Origin: Cumulibacter sp047975195
Lineage (GTDB): Bacteria > Actinomycetota > Actinomycetes > Mycobacteriales > Antricoccaceae
Assembly: GCA_047975195.1 (NCBI GenBank)
Contig: JBKEDB010000054.1
Span: 1 to 64,000 of the forward strand
Length of the DNA: 64,000 bases
Reading direction: 5' to 3'
Part shown: positions 23,257 to 31,755 of the stretch, in pieces
How positions within the stretch are numbered: the stretch's first letter is position 1
How the letters are laid out: every line of letters starts with the position of its first letter
Translations under genes and position numbers: made by a program
Notes under the pieces: model-generated
Told to the model about the DNA's origin: nothing
Database searches by the model: none
The model's input: only the letters and a program-made list of their open reading frames with translations

Positions 23257-24803
23257 GCGGCCATCCCGAATGCACGCTGGCGGAACGCGAGCGCCTCCAC
23301 GAGATCATCCAAGGCCGGAGCGGTCCGGGCGCCGAGGTCAGCGAGCGTCCAGGCCACGCGCAGCACGCGCTCATAACCACGTCCGGTGAGCCTGCCCGAG
23401 TCATAGGCCTTTGCCAACACCGCGCGGCTCTGGTCTGCCGGCTGCCACCGGGCACGCAATTCCTTCGAGGCGACGGCGCTGTTGAGCGCGCCATCGCTCC
23501 ATCGCGCCGCAGCGCGTTCTCTCGCCGCTAGCACCCGCTGCGCCACCGCAGCGCTCGACTCCTCGTGAGTGCCGTGATCCAGCAGCGCTCCGCGTAACGG
23601 GGGTTGCACATCAACCACGAGATCAACGCGATCCAGCAGCGGCCCGGACAGCCGTGCCTGATATCGACGGCGGGCAATGCTCGAACACACACAGCCACCC
23701 GATCCACCGGCTCTCGAGCACGGGCACGGATTCGCGGCAAGCACGAGTTGAAACTGTGCCGGGAAGGTGCAGACACCAGTAGCCCGGTGAATAGTCACAG
23801 TTCCCGACTCGATCGGCTGACGCAACTGGTCGAGCACTGAGCGATCAAACTCTGCCGCCTCGTCCAAGAACAGCACGCCGCGATGCGCCCGACTCACTGC
23901 GCCAGGACGCACGACCGGCGATCCTCCCCCAATCAACGCGACGGCCGTCGCGCCATGATGCGGCGCTTCGAAAGGGGGCCAACTCTGCAGCGGACGTTCG
24001 GGGTCGATCATGCCGCAGACCGATCGGATGCTCGTGACGGTGAAGGCATCCTCGTCGCTGAGCGCCGGCAGTATTCCCGGTAGACGTTTGGCCAGCATGG
24101 TCTTGCCTGCCCCCGGGGGCCCACCGAACATGAGGTGGTGTCCCCCCGCTGCGGCGATCTCCAATGCGCGTCGCCCCACCGGTTGTCCTTTGACATCGGC
24201 GAGATCGGGCAGAGCGCGCGGCGCACCGACCGGACGCTGACGCACGCGCTGTACGCCATTCGCCTCGCCACGCAGCATCCTGAATAGGTCATCGAGCGTC
24301 GGGGCGCACATCACCTCGATATCGACTGCTGACCCGAGTGAGATCGACGCCTCGGCCAGATTCGCTGTCGGTAGCACGATCCGCCGCGCACCAGAGGCTG
24401 CTGCCGCTATCAGTGCGGGCAGCGCGCCATGCACCGGATGAAGTGCACCGTTGAGGCCAAGTTCGCCGAAGAAGACCGTGCCGGCGACTCGATCAGCGTC
24501 AATAACCTGGTCGTATACCAGCATGGCGATGGCCATCGGTAGATCGAATCCGGTGCCCTGTTTGCGCACATCCGCCGGCGTGAGGTTGAAGAGGATCTTC
24601 CGCGACGACCACGTGTAGCTATCGAGACTGTCGAGCGCGGCGCGCATCCGCGAGAAGGATTCTCGTACCGAGGCGTCCGGCAAACCGAGGATTTTCGAGT
24701 CGGCCGGTGATCCGTCGGCCACGCTGCATTCGACGGTAACCGGCACGCCACTCACACCGGAAATCGTCATGCCGAGCACGCTCGCCACATGCGGGCTACT
24801 CAT
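23253..24803 (-). CDS. YifB/ComM-like Mg-chelatase-type AAA+ ATPase
   Basis: A 516-residue protein with an N-terminal Lon-like domain (about 1-170; LGLPDASVRESFSRMRAAL), then an AAA+ module with Walker A GGPPGAGKT at 227-235, Walker B GVLFLDEAAEF, and a Cys-rich loop NPCPCSRAGGSGGCVC, and a C-terminal Mg_chelatase_C domain. ComM is a branch-migration helicase in natural transformation in Vibrio; here it is next to dprA. It overlaps yraN upstream and dprA downstream by four bases each. No relation to magnesium chelation is implied. Confidence 0.93.
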   Translation of the reverse strand: MSSPHVASVLGMTISGVSGVPVTVECSVADGSPADSKILGLPDASVRESFSRMRAALDSLDSYTWSSRKILFNLTPADVRKQGTGFDLPMAIAMLVYDQVIDADRVAGTVFFGELGLNGALHPVHGALPALIAAAASGARRIVLPTANLAEASISLGSAVDIEVMCAPTLDDLFRMLRGEANGVQRVRQRPVGAPRALPDLADVKGQPVGRRALEIAAAGGHHLMFGGPPGAGKTMLAKRLPGILPALSDEDAFTVTSIRSVCGMIDPERPLQSWPPFEAPHHGATAVALIGGGSPVVRPGAVSRAHRGVLFLDEAAEFDRSVLDQLRQPIESGTVTIHRATGVCTFPAQFQLVLAANPCPCSRAGGSGGCVCSSIARRRYQARLSGPLLDRVDLVVDVQPPLRGALLDHGTHEESSAAVAQRVLAARERAAARWSDGALNSAVASKELRARWQPADQSRAVLAKAYDSGRLTGRGYERVLRVAWTLADLGARTAPALDDLVEALAFRQRAFGMAA

Positions 24804-25159
24804 CCGAACGCACCGCGAATATGTTTGATATCCGGTGTGTGGCCGAACGGCGCGATGATCGCGACAACGTCATAGCGCACTCGCGTGGTACCCACCCTAT
24901 GCGTACGTCGATAGATAGATGCGAGTCGATAGATCCGTTCGATCTTCGCCGGCGTCAACGCCTCGATCGGTTCACCGAACCGTGTCGATGAGCGGGTCTT
25001 GACCTCGCAGATGACAAGGGTCCGCCCCTCGATCGCGACAATGTCTATTTCGCCGGCATCGCACCGCCAATTGCGTTCGACAATGCGTAACCCGGCCCGT
25101 TCCAACTCGTCCGCGGCGAGATCCTCGCCTAGTCTGCCGAGGTCGTCCTTGAGCGCCAT
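24800..25159 (-). CDS. yraN: YraN (UPF0102) family nuclease-like protein
   Basis: A 119-residue protein with a restriction-endonuclease-like fold signature: LGEDLAADEL, then GEIDIVAIEG (Asp) and ICEVKTRSSTRFG (E-x-K). The D...ExK set suggests a PD-(D/E)XK nuclease, but the function of the family remains unproven. It overlaps yifB by four bases and probably starts the yraN-yifB-dprA-xerC run. Confidence 0.94.
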   Translation of the reverse strand: MALKDDLGRLGEDLAADELERAGLRIVERNWRCDAGEIDIVAIEGRTLVICEVKTRSSTRFGEPIEALTPAKIERIYRLASIYRRTHRVGTTRVRYDVVAIIAPFGHTPDIKHIRGAFG

Positions 25160-25284
25160 GCCATCCCCTCATCTGTGTGAAAGGTGAGCCTGCCTGCCCT
25201 ACCCGGACTCCGCGAGTGGACCGACGACATGGTGGAAACACGCCGAGGGTGTGGACAACGCACCTTCAGCAGACGCCCGGATGG

Positions 25285-25587
25285 CTACGGCACCTCGAGA
25301 TCGGGCTTGTCCAACTCCTCGACGTTGACGTCCTTGAAGGTGACGACGCGGACATTCTTCACGAACCGCGCGGGCCGGTGAATGTCCCACACCCACGCGT
25401 CCTGCAATTGCAATTCGAAGTACACCTCACCGCTGGCGTTGCGCACCTGCAGATCCACCGAATTCGCCAAGTAGAACCGGCGTTCGGTCTCTACCACATA
25501 ACTGAACTGACGGGCGATGTCCTTGTATTCGCGGTACAACTGCAGTTCGAGTTCGGTCTCATATCGCTCGAGATCCTCTGCGCTCAT
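25285..25587 (-). CDS. DUF2469 family protein
   Basis: A 100-residue acidic protein beginning MSAEDLERYETELELQLYRE with VETERRFYLAN and DAWVWDIHRPARFVKNVRV, nearly invariant in the actinobacterial DUF2469 family (Rv2901c-like). Function unknown. Its ATG overlaps the rnhB stop (ATGA), suggesting coupled expression with RNase HII. Confidence 0.93.
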   Translation of the reverse strand: MSAEDLERYETELELQLYREYKDIARQFSYVVETERRFYLANSVDLQVRNASGEVYFELQLQDAWVWDIHRPARFVKNVRVVTFKDVNVEELDKPDLEVP

Positions 25588-26282
25588 CAGCTCGCCCCCT
25601 CCGTTTGTGCCGAGTCAACCACACGATGACTGCGGACGTTCTGATACGACATGCGGTGCTGCGGGCAGGGCCCGTTCTCGGCGAGTGCGGTTTGGTGCGC
25701 CGCGGTGCTGTATCCCTTGTGTACGTCGAATCCGTACTGCGGATACTGCTCGGCGAGGGCACACATCAGTCGGTCCCGGGTGACCTTGGCCAGGATGCTG
25801 GCCGCAGCGATCGATGAGGAAACCCGATCGCCCTTCCACACCGCCAGTGCGGGCACGCCCAGACCATCGACCGGGAACCCGTCGGTCAGGGTGTACGCCG
25901 GTGCGACCTGCAACGATCGCACAGCGCGGCGCATCGCCTGCACATTAGCTACATGCAGCCCCATGACATCAATCATCGCCGCGTCGATGCTGACCACGCG
26001 CCAGGCGACAGCCTTATCCACGATCTCGTCGTACAAGCGCTCGCGCCGCGCCGCGGTGAGCAGCTTCGAGTCGGTGAGCCCATCAATCTTGCCGCGACGT
26101 CCGGCCGGCAGTATGCACGCCGCCGCCGTCAACGGCCCAGCGCACGCGCCGCGGCCGGCCTCATCGGCGCCGGCGACGACGCCGAATCCCGCCCGAGCAA
26201 GGGTCGTCTCGAATGGGACGAACTCCGCATCAGTGCCGCGCATGATGAAGCGCGGCGCCTGCAGGTCTGCGATCTGATACAT
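25587..26282 (-). CDS. rnhB: Ribonuclease HII
   Basis: A 231-residue RNase HII. GADEAGRGACAGPL carries the first catalytic Asp-Glu pair, DSKLL lies at about 95, and ILAKVTRDRLM and DVHKGYST mark the rest of the active site. It removes ribonucleotides embedded in DNA. A roughly 30-residue N-terminal extension precedes the domain, and an ATG 13 codons in is an alternative start. It lies four bases downstream of lepB and overlaps DUF2469. Confidence 0.96.
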   Translation of the reverse strand: MYQIADLQAPRFIMRGTDAEFVPFETTLARAGFGVVAGADEAGRGACAGPLTAAACILPAGRRGKIDGLTDSKLLTAARRERLYDEIVDKAVAWRVVSIDAAMIDVMGLHVANVQAMRRAVRSLQVAPAYTLTDGFPVDGLGVPALAVWKGDRVSSSIAAASILAKVTRDRLMCALAEQYPQYGFDVHKGYSTAAHQTALAENGPCPQHRMSYQNVRSHRVVDSAQTEGAS

Positions 26283-26286
26283 CCCG

Positions 26287-27303
26287 CTACCTGCCGTTTC
26301 GGCGTACGCCGCGCACCCCGGCGATCGGCGCCACTATCAGTAGCGTGAGCACCGGTGGATCCAGCAACGCGGATTCCGGCGGGGCCACCGCGATCGAGGC
26401 CGCCGACGCCGCCTGCACCGCTTGTGGATTCTGTGAACTGAGCCAGGTAAACCGGTCGAACGGCCACAGAATCAAGAACGCCCGCCCAATGACCGAGTCA
26501 ACGGCAACGGTGCCCTGGTACTGGTCATCCATGTGTGCACGCGAATCAGCCGACGCATTACGGTGATCGCCCATCACGAACATCCGCCCCTCCGGCACCG
26601 TGATAGGGCCAAAAGGCTGCGCCATACTCGGGTCGGCTGGATCCAGGCCGTCCAGATATATGTATGGCTCCTCTAAGGGTTGCCCATCCACCAGAACGCG
26701 GTTCTGCGCGTCGCAGCACTCGATATTTTGTCCCTCGGTGGCGATGACTCGTTTGACCAAGTCTCGCGCGGCCGGCGGCGCGGCGCCGACCAGGCGTTTG
26801 ACCCACAGCCAGGACTGCCCGATCGGATCGTCGGGTTCGTCGACTGTGACCTCGGGCTCCCAGGACGTGGGTGCTTCGAAAACCACGATGTCGCCTGGTT
26901 CCGGATCGCTGAACCAGTAGCTCATCCGATTGACCAGGATCCGATCACCGGTGCAACCAGGGCATCCGTGCAGGGTCTGTTCCATAGATCCGGACGGAAT
27001 CCAGAAGGCCTGGACAACGAAGGAACGTAGCAACACCGCGATGACGAATGCGACGCCGAGCATGATCGGCAACTCGCGTAGCCACTGGGCCCACCCGCTG
27101 CGTTGATTGCGCCTGTGCCGTCGCCGTTCACGCCGGGTCATCGGCGCCGCGGCGGGCTCATCATCGGTGCCGTCGGTCGGCGCCGCAGGGGCGTGCGCTC
27201 GCTCAGCGCGAACCGATTGGTCCTCGCCGGTCGAATCGGTTCCGTCCTGCGCCGGTCTCGACTCGGCCTCATCGTCGGCGCCGGTCGGTTCGTTCATGGT
27301 CAT
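26287..27303 (-). CDS. lepB: Type I signal peptidase
   Basis: A protein of about 338 residues. A 70-residue polar, acidic then Arg-rich cytoplasmic segment precedes a transmembrane helix (about 79-98), then FWIPSGSMEQTL with catalytic Ser106, DLVKRVIATEG with the general base Lys184, and GDHRNASADSR at 245-255. A second hydrophobic segment closes the C-terminus. It removes signal peptides from exported proteins. The start is uncertain: ATG 27303 or 27297; neither has a clear Shine-Dalgarno sequence. It lies between rplS and rnhB as in related genomes. Confidence 0.94.
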   Translation of the reverse strand: MTMNEPTGADDEAESRPAQDGTDSTGEDQSVRAERAHAPAAPTDGTDDEPAAAPMTRRERRRHRRNQRSGWAQWLRELPIMLGVAFVIAVLLRSFVVQAFWIPSGSMEQTLHGCPGCTGDRILVNRMSYWFSDPEPGDIVVFEAPTSWEPEVTVDEPDDPIGQSWLWVKRLVGAAPPAARDLVKRVIATEGQNIECCDAQNRVLVDGQPLEEPYIYLDGLDPADPSMAQPFGPITVPEGRMFVMGDHRNASADSRAHMDDQYQGTVAVDSVIGRAFLILWPFDRFTWLSSQNPQAVQAASAASIAVAPPESALLDPPVLTLLIVAPIAGVRGVRRNGR

Positions 27304-27372
27304 CAGGATCAGCCTATTCCAGCCGGTGCGCGGCACAAGTCAGGCCGTGCCGAGCAGCGGCAGCAATGACGA

Positions 27373-27402
27373 ACGCGGGAGCGGCCGAAGCCACTCCCGC
27401 GT
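27373..27402. terminator. Hairpin between rplS and lepB
   Basis: ACGCGGGAG at 27373-27381 pairs with CTCCCGCGT at 27394-27402, with further pairing in the loop. It lies 16 bases after the rplS stop on the minus strand and has no long T run, so it may be a terminator or a partial attenuator before lepB. Confidence 0.55.
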
Positions 27403-27417
27403 CCATCTGAACTCCGC

Positions 27418-27765
27418 TTACTTGAAGCGACGCTCCTTGATCTTGGCTGCCTTACCGCGCAGGTTGCGCAGGTAGTACAGTTTCGCGCGACGCACATCGC
27501 CACGGGTCATGACCTCGATGGCCTCAATAACCGGGGTGTGCACCGGGAACGTGCGCTCTACGCCGACCCCCGAGGAGACCTTGCGGACGGTGAACGTCTC
27601 GCGGGCGCCTTCGCCGTGGCGGCGGATCACGACGCCGGTGAAGTCCTGGATACGCGAGCGAGTTCCCTCGATAACCTTCACGCGCACCTTGAGGGTGTCG
27701 CCAGCGCGGAACTCGGGGATGTCGTCGCGGAGTAGCTCGCGGTCGATATCGTCCAGGACGTTCAT
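27418..27765 (-). CDS. rplS: 50S ribosomal protein L19
   Basis: A 115-residue L19, normal length, with FRAGDTLKVRVKVIEG, RIQDFTGVVIRRHG, TFTVRKVSSGVGVERTFPV and RRAKLYYLRNLRGKAAKIKE. It lies at the 30S-50S interface. The ATG at 27765 has GAAGGAAG about ten bases upstream and starts at the family N-terminus; the open frame continues upstream without homology. The 185-bp spacer to trmD suggests its own promoter. Confidence 0.97.
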   Translation of the reverse strand: MNVLDDIDRELLRDDIPEFRAGDTLKVRVKVIEGTRSRIQDFTGVVIRRHGEGARETFTVRKVSSGVGVERTFPVHTPVIEAIEVMTRGDVRRAKLYYLRNLRGKAAKIKERRFK

Positions 27766-27950
27766 AGTCGTGTCGCTTCCTTCGTCTACCTGTACATGGT
27801 GTGACCGCACCACGATGGCACGAGCACGAAGTCTCAAGTGGTCACCCGCCGCGGCGCAGAACGCAACTCCGGCTAAATGGCAACCTGTCTAGTGTGCCTT
27901 ATTGACCTGTTGAATCCAACACCGGGGTGCGTGCGGCATGGTGACGTTGA

Positions 27951-28697
27951 CTACGCTTCCACATTCTCGGCGCTCGCCAGGACCGCCCGATCGTGCTGAT
28001 CGAGCAGGTTCTCGTCATACGCGGCCAGCAGGTCCGGACGTCGCACCGCAGTGCGGCGTAACGATTCGTCGCGGCGCCATCGCTCGATCGCGGCGTGGTT
28101 ACCCGAACGCAACACCTCGGGCACGCTCAACCCGCGCCACTGCTCCGGTCGGGTGTACGACGGACCCTCGAGGAGCCCATCGGAATGTGAGTCGAATCGA
28201 GCGGAGTCTCGATTGCCCAGGACGCCGGGAATCAACCGGGCGATCGCCTCCACCATGACCAGCACAGCGACTTCCCCACCCGCGAGCACATAGTCGCCGA
28301 TGGACACCTCGAGGACACGTACCCGGCGGGCGGCGTCCTGCGCAACCCGCTGGTCGATGCCTTCGTAGCGACCGCACGCGAAGACCAGATGCTCAGCGTC
28401 TGCGAGTTCGGCGGCAAGCTCCTGATTGAACAGTTGGCCCGCAGGTGTCGGCACTATCAAGGTCGAATCGCCCCGCAGCACCTCATCTAAGGCATCCCCC
28501 CATACCGTGGGGGTCATGACCATCCCGGGCCCGCCGCCATACGGAGCGTCGTCGACGCTGTGGTGCACGTCGGAGGTCCAGTCCCGCAGGTTGTGTACCC
28601 CGAGCGTAATGTCGCCGCGCTCGATCGCTTTGCCGACCAGGGACTGATGCAGCGGGGCCAAATACTCACTAAAGACGGTGAGGACGTCGATGTTCAT
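27951..28697 (-). CDS. trmD: tRNA (guanine-N1-)-methyltransferase TrmD
   Basis: A 248-residue TrmD. The start MNIDVLTVFSEYLAPL, GVHNLRDWT, VDDAPYGGGPGMVM, CGRYEGIDQRV and SIGDYVLAGGE are diagnostic, the last two forming the trefoil knot that binds SAM. It methylates G37 next to the anticodon and prevents +1 frameshifts. The ATG overlaps the rimM stop (ATGA), in the rpsP-khpA-rimM-trmD operon. Confidence 0.97.
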   Translation of the reverse strand: MNIDVLTVFSEYLAPLHQSLVGKAIERGDITLGVHNLRDWTSDVHHSVDDAPYGGGPGMVMTPTVWGDALDEVLRGDSTLIVPTPAGQLFNQELAAELADAEHLVFACGRYEGIDQRVAQDAARRVRVLEVSIGDYVLAGGEVAVLVMVEAIARLIPGVLGNRDSARFDSHSDGLLEGPSYTRPEQWRGLSVPEVLRSGNHAAIERWRRDESLRRTAVRRPDLLAAYDENLLDQHDRAVLASAENVEA

Positions 28698-29209
28698 AAG
28701 TCGAGCAGTCCGTCCGGCGGGGTAATCGTCATCGTCCGCGCCGCACGATCTATCCGCGGCACAATGCTGCGCACGAACGGGATCAGAACTTCGCAACGCG
28801 AATCAGAACGACGCACGGCCAGGGTGTCGCCGCCCGCACCGTGAAGGACTTGCTCGACGGTGCCGACCTCATCGCCGACCTCGTCCAGGACGCGCATTCC
28901 CTCGAGTTCGTGGTCGTAGAAATCGTCGTCGCTGTCGAGATCGGGAAGGTCGTCGGAATCGATCACCAGCATGGTGCCGCGCAACTGTTCAGCGGCAGTG
29001 CGGTCGGTGTAGCCCTCGAAAGCAAGCACCAACTTGTTTCCACCGATATAGCGCGCGGAGCCGACCGTCAGTGGACCACGCTCAGCGGGATCGGTGCGCA
29101 GGACGGCGCCGGGGGCAAAGCGCTCGTCGGGGTCATCGGTGCGAACCCCGATCGTCACTTCACCGCGGAGCCCGTGCGCCTTACCGATTCGCCCGATGAC
29201 GAGTTCCAT
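28694..29209 (-). CDS. rimM: 16S rRNA processing protein RimM
   Basis: A 171-residue RimM with the N-terminal barrel (LVIGRIGKAHGLRGEVTIG) and the C-terminal PRC barrel (YDHELEGMRVLDEVGDEVG). It binds S19 and helps 30S head maturation. The ATG at 29209 has AGGAG six bases upstream. It overlaps trmD and follows the KH-protein gene after a 120-bp gap that contains a long hairpin. Confidence 0.96.
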   Translation of the reverse strand: MELVIGRIGKAHGLRGEVTIGVRTDDPDERFAPGAVLRTDPAERGPLTVGSARYIGGNKLVLAFEGYTDRTAAEQLRGTMLVIDSDDLPDLDSDDDFYDHELEGMRVLDEVGDEVGTVEQVLHGAGGDTLAVRRSDSRCEVLIPFVRSIVPRIDRAARTMTITPPDGLLDL

Positions 29210-29257
29210 CGCGATCTCCTGTCGATTACTCGGTGTTAGATCACCGAATAAATGCAA

Positions 29258-29297
29258 CTGTGGGCAAGCTTCCGAGGTAATCGGAGCCTGCCCACAG
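29258..29297 (-). terminator. Long imperfect hairpin between khpA and rimM
   Basis: CTGTGGGCA at 29258-29266 pairs with TGCCCACAG at 29289-29297, and TCCGA pairs with TCGGA inside. On the minus strand it follows the khpA stop and is followed by TTGCATTTATT. It may be a terminator or attenuator that lowers rimM-trmD relative to rpsP-khpA. Confidence 0.55.
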
Positions 29298-29329
29298 CGT
29301 AGTGATGCCTCTTCGAACTGGCGCCTCGG

Positions 29330-29563
29330 CTACTCGTCCACGTCGACGACGTCGACGCGGATGCCTTTACCACCGACCGCCGACACGACCTGACGCAATG
29401 CCTTAGCCGTACGACCGCTTCGGCCGATCACCTTGCCGAGATCTTCGGGGTTGACCCGGATCTCCAGCACCCGCCCGCGACGGGTGGTGACCATGTCGAC
29501 CTGAACGTCGTCGGGGTTGGCGACGATTCCGCGCACCAGATGCGAGAGGGCCTCTTCCAGCAC
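29330..29563 (-). CDS. khpA: KH-domain RNA-binding protein KhpA
   Basis: A 77-residue single KH domain: LEEALSHLVRGIV, NPEDLGKVIGRSGRTAKAL with the GxxG loop (GRSG). KhpA forms a heterodimer with KhpB (Jag) in Gram-positive bacteria and affects division and RNA stability. The GTG start overlaps the rpsP stop by one base (TAGTG), so translation is coupled. It occupies the conserved place between rpsP and rimM. Confidence 0.93.
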   Translation of the reverse strand: MLEEALSHLVRGIVANPDDVQVDMVTTRRGRVLEIRVNPEDLGKVIGRSGRTAKALRQVVSAVGGKGIRVDVVDVDE

Positions 29564-30015
29564 TACTTGGCGTCCTCGGCCGGTGCGTCAGCCGAGGGCT
29601 TCTCAGCCTTCGGCTCGTCCTTGGTGGCCTTCTTCTTCGGCGTGGTCGCCGCGCCCTTACCGGACTCGGCCTCGGCCATGGCGCCAGCGAGCGCTGCCTC
29701 GTACTTGGCCTTCTTATCTTCCTTCGGCGCGCGAACCTTCATCGGCTCGGGAGCAGGCTCGCCCTTGAACTTCTGCCAGTCACCGGTGACCTTGAGGATC
29801 GCCGCTACGGCCTCGGTCGGCTGCGCGCCGACACCCAGCCAGTACTGTGCACGCTCGGAGTCGACCTCGATGAACGAGGGCTCTTCCTTGGGGTGGTACT
29901 TGCCGATCGTCTCGATCGAACGGCCGTTGCGCTTGGTGCGCGCGTCAGCGACGACGATGCGGTAGTACGGTGCGCGGACCTTGCCCAGGCGCATGAGCTT
30001 GATCTTGGTTGCCAC
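29563..30015 (-). CDS. rpsP: 30S ribosomal protein S16
   Basis: A 150-residue S16. The first 80 residues are the standard protein (KIKLMRLGKVRAPYYRIVVAD; GRSIETIGKYHPKEEPSF). The C-terminal half is a Lys/Ala/Glu-rich tail, a common actinobacterial extension of unknown role. It leads the rpsP-khpA-rimM-trmD operon; upstream lies a 237-bp divergent spacer. Confidence 0.97.
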   Translation of the reverse strand: MATKIKLMRLGKVRAPYYRIVVADARTKRNGRSIETIGKYHPKEEPSFIEVDSERAQYWLGVGAQPTEAVAAILKVTGDWQKFKGEPAPEPMKVRAPKEDKKAKYEAALAGAMAEAESGKGAATTPKKKATKDEPKAEKPSADAPAEDAK

Positions 30016-30252
30016 GTGTTTTAGTGCTCCATCTTGGTATTGGGTCGGGCGTTACGACGCACGCGTGGGGTTGCGTGCGGGCGAAGCCCGGGTGAGTCCA
30101 CGGCGCAAAGTCAGGTAGAGGGCCCGATGCGTCCGTAGAAATCAACCTGTTCATTCTGCCAGACGATCGCAGAATCCGGGAGCCAGGTGCTACCGGAACG
30201 TGCCCAACAGCACAGCGTGCACCGACGGCGATGCGGTGGAAGAGTGGCGGGT
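30016..30252. promoter_or_regulatory. Divergent region rpsP / gabD-like gene, with leader hairpins
   Basis: This 237-bp spacer holds the promoters of rpsP (-) and the dehydrogenase gene (+). On the rpsP side there is a 7-bp stem, CGCACGC at 30058-30064 with GCGTGCG at 30073-30079, next to a short CGGGC-GAA-GCCCG hairpin. They would lie in the rpsP leader. Promoter hexamers are not clear. Confidence 0.4.
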
Positions 30253-31722
30253 ATGGCTGAGCAGATGAAGCACGTCAACGACACGACTTTGATCAAGACC
30301 GAAGCCTACATCGGCGGTAAGTGGGTGCACGGCAGCGATAAGGCGACCTTCGGGGTGCGTAACCCGTCGACCGGCAAGGTGCTGGTGAACGTCGCCGACC
30401 TCACTGCGGCACAGACGGAAAAGGCGATCAGTGCCGCTCGGCAGGCGCTCGGCGGGTGGCAGACGCTTACCGGCAAAGAACGCGCCGCCGTCCTGCGCCG
30501 CTGGTTCAACCTCATCATGGAGCACCAGGACGATCTCGGCGCCCTGATGACCTACGAACAAGGGAAACCACTCGCCGAAGCGAAGGGCGAGGTGGCCTAC
30601 GGCGCCTCGTTCATCGAATGGTTCGCCGAGGAGGCCAAGCGGGTAACCGGGGACCTGCCGGCGCCGGTACGGCGCGATCAGCGGATCGCCGTACTCAAAC
30701 AGCCGATCGGTGTGTGCGCGGCGATCACGCCATGGAACTTCCCGATCGCGATGATCACCCGGAAGGCTGCACCCGCGTTGGCCGCCGGAAACACCATGGT
30801 CCTGAAACCGGCTTCCGAGACGCCGCTGTGCGCTCTGGCGCTGGCCGAGCTCGCCGAACGCGCGGGGTTGCCGGCCGGGGTCCTGAATGTTGTCACCAGT
30901 TCGCATTCAGGCGAGGTCGGGAAGGTGCTCTGCGCATCGCAGGACGTACGGCATTTGTCGTTCACCGGCTCCACCGACGTCGGGCGGGTCCTGATGGAGC
31001 AGTGCGGGCAGACGGTGAAACGCCTGGCTCTGGAGTTGGGCGGGCAAGCGCCGTTCATCGTCTTTGACGATGCCGACCTTGACGCCGCAGTCGACGGCGC
31101 CATCGCCTCGAAGTACCGCAATGCCGGACAGACCTGCGTGTGCGCAAACCGGATCTACGTGCAGCGCGGGGTACACGACGAGTTCGTCGAGAAGTTGGCG
31201 GCGAAGGTGAGCCAGCTTCGCGTCGGGGACGGGTTTGCCGAAGGGGTGACGATCGGGCCACTGATATCTGCCACAGCCGTGCAGAAGGTGCGCACGCACC
31301 TTCAGGACGCGATGGCGAAGGGCGCGAAGATCCGTGCTGGATCCGCTCCCGCTGAGGGAAGCAGGCTGGTCGAGCCCATCGTGGTGTCCGGCGCATCACC
31401 GGACATGCTGCTCGCCCACGAGGAGACGTTCGGCCCGCTCGCCCCCATCTTCGTCTTCGACGATGATGCGCAGGCCGTGGCGATGGCGAACGATAGCGAG
31501 TTCGGCTTGGCTTCGTACGTGTACACGAACGACTTGAACCGATACTGGCGTATCAGCGAGCAACTCGAGTACGGAATCGTCGGGATCAATACCGGCTTGA
31601 TCTCGAACGAGGTTGGCCCGTTCGGGGGCGTGAAGCAGTCCGGATTCGGTCGCGAAGGCTCCCGGCATGGGATGGACGAGTACGTCTCGATGAAGTACTT
31701 ATGCCTGGGCGGGGTTCGCTGA
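30253..31722 (+). CDS. gabD: NAD(P)-dependent succinate-semialdehyde dehydrogenase-like aldehyde dehydrogenase
   Basis: A 489-residue aldehyde dehydrogenase. TPWNFPIAMITRKAAPALAAG (Asn162, quoted in part) and FTGSTDVGR bind cofactor; ELGGQAPFIVFDDAD has general base Glu261; and NAGQTCVCANR has nucleophile Cys295. The NAGQTCVCANR form and FGGVKQSGFGREGS end are typical of the GabD (succinate semialdehyde) group. It would oxidise succinate semialdehyde to succinate in GABA or 4-hydroxybutyrate breakdown; other aldehydes are possible. ATG 30253 follows GGAAGAG; ATG 30265 is an alternative. A HAD hydrolase gene follows 33 bases later. Confidence 0.9.
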   Translation: MAEQMKHVNDTTLIKTEAYIGGKWVHGSDKATFGVRNPSTGKVLVNVADLTAAQTEKAISAARQALGGWQTLTGKERAAVLRRWFNLIMEHQDDLGALMTYEQGKPLAEAKGEVAYGASFIEWFAEEAKRVTGDLPAPVRRDQRIAVLKQPIGVCAAITPWNFPIAMITRKAAPALAAGNTMVLKPASETPLCALALAELAERAGLPAGVLNVVTSSHSGEVGKVLCASQDVRHLSFTGSTDVGRVLMEQCGQTVKRLALELGGQAPFIVFDDADLDAAVDGAIASKYRNAGQTCVCANRIYVQRGVHDEFVEKLAAKVSQLRVGDGFAEGVTIGPLISATAVQKVRTHLQDAMAKGAKIRAGSAPAEGSRLVEPIVVSGASPDMLLAHEETFGPLAPIFVFDDDAQAVAMANDSEFGLASYVYTNDLNRYWRISEQLEYGIVGINTGLISNEVGPFGGVKQSGFGREGSRHGMDEYVSMKYLCLGGVR

Positions 31723-31743
31723 GGTCCGAACTCGGCCGTTCCG

Positions 31744-31749
31744 TAGGGT
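31744..31749 (+). promoter_or_regulatory. Candidate -10 element before the HAD hydrolase gene
   Basis: TAGGGT ends six bases before the ATG at 31756, a leaderless-type arrangement, in the 33-bp gap after the dehydrogenase gene. It could be an internal promoter; no -35 or Shine-Dalgarno sequence is visible. Confidence 0.35.
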
Positions 31750-31755
31750 ATCGGC

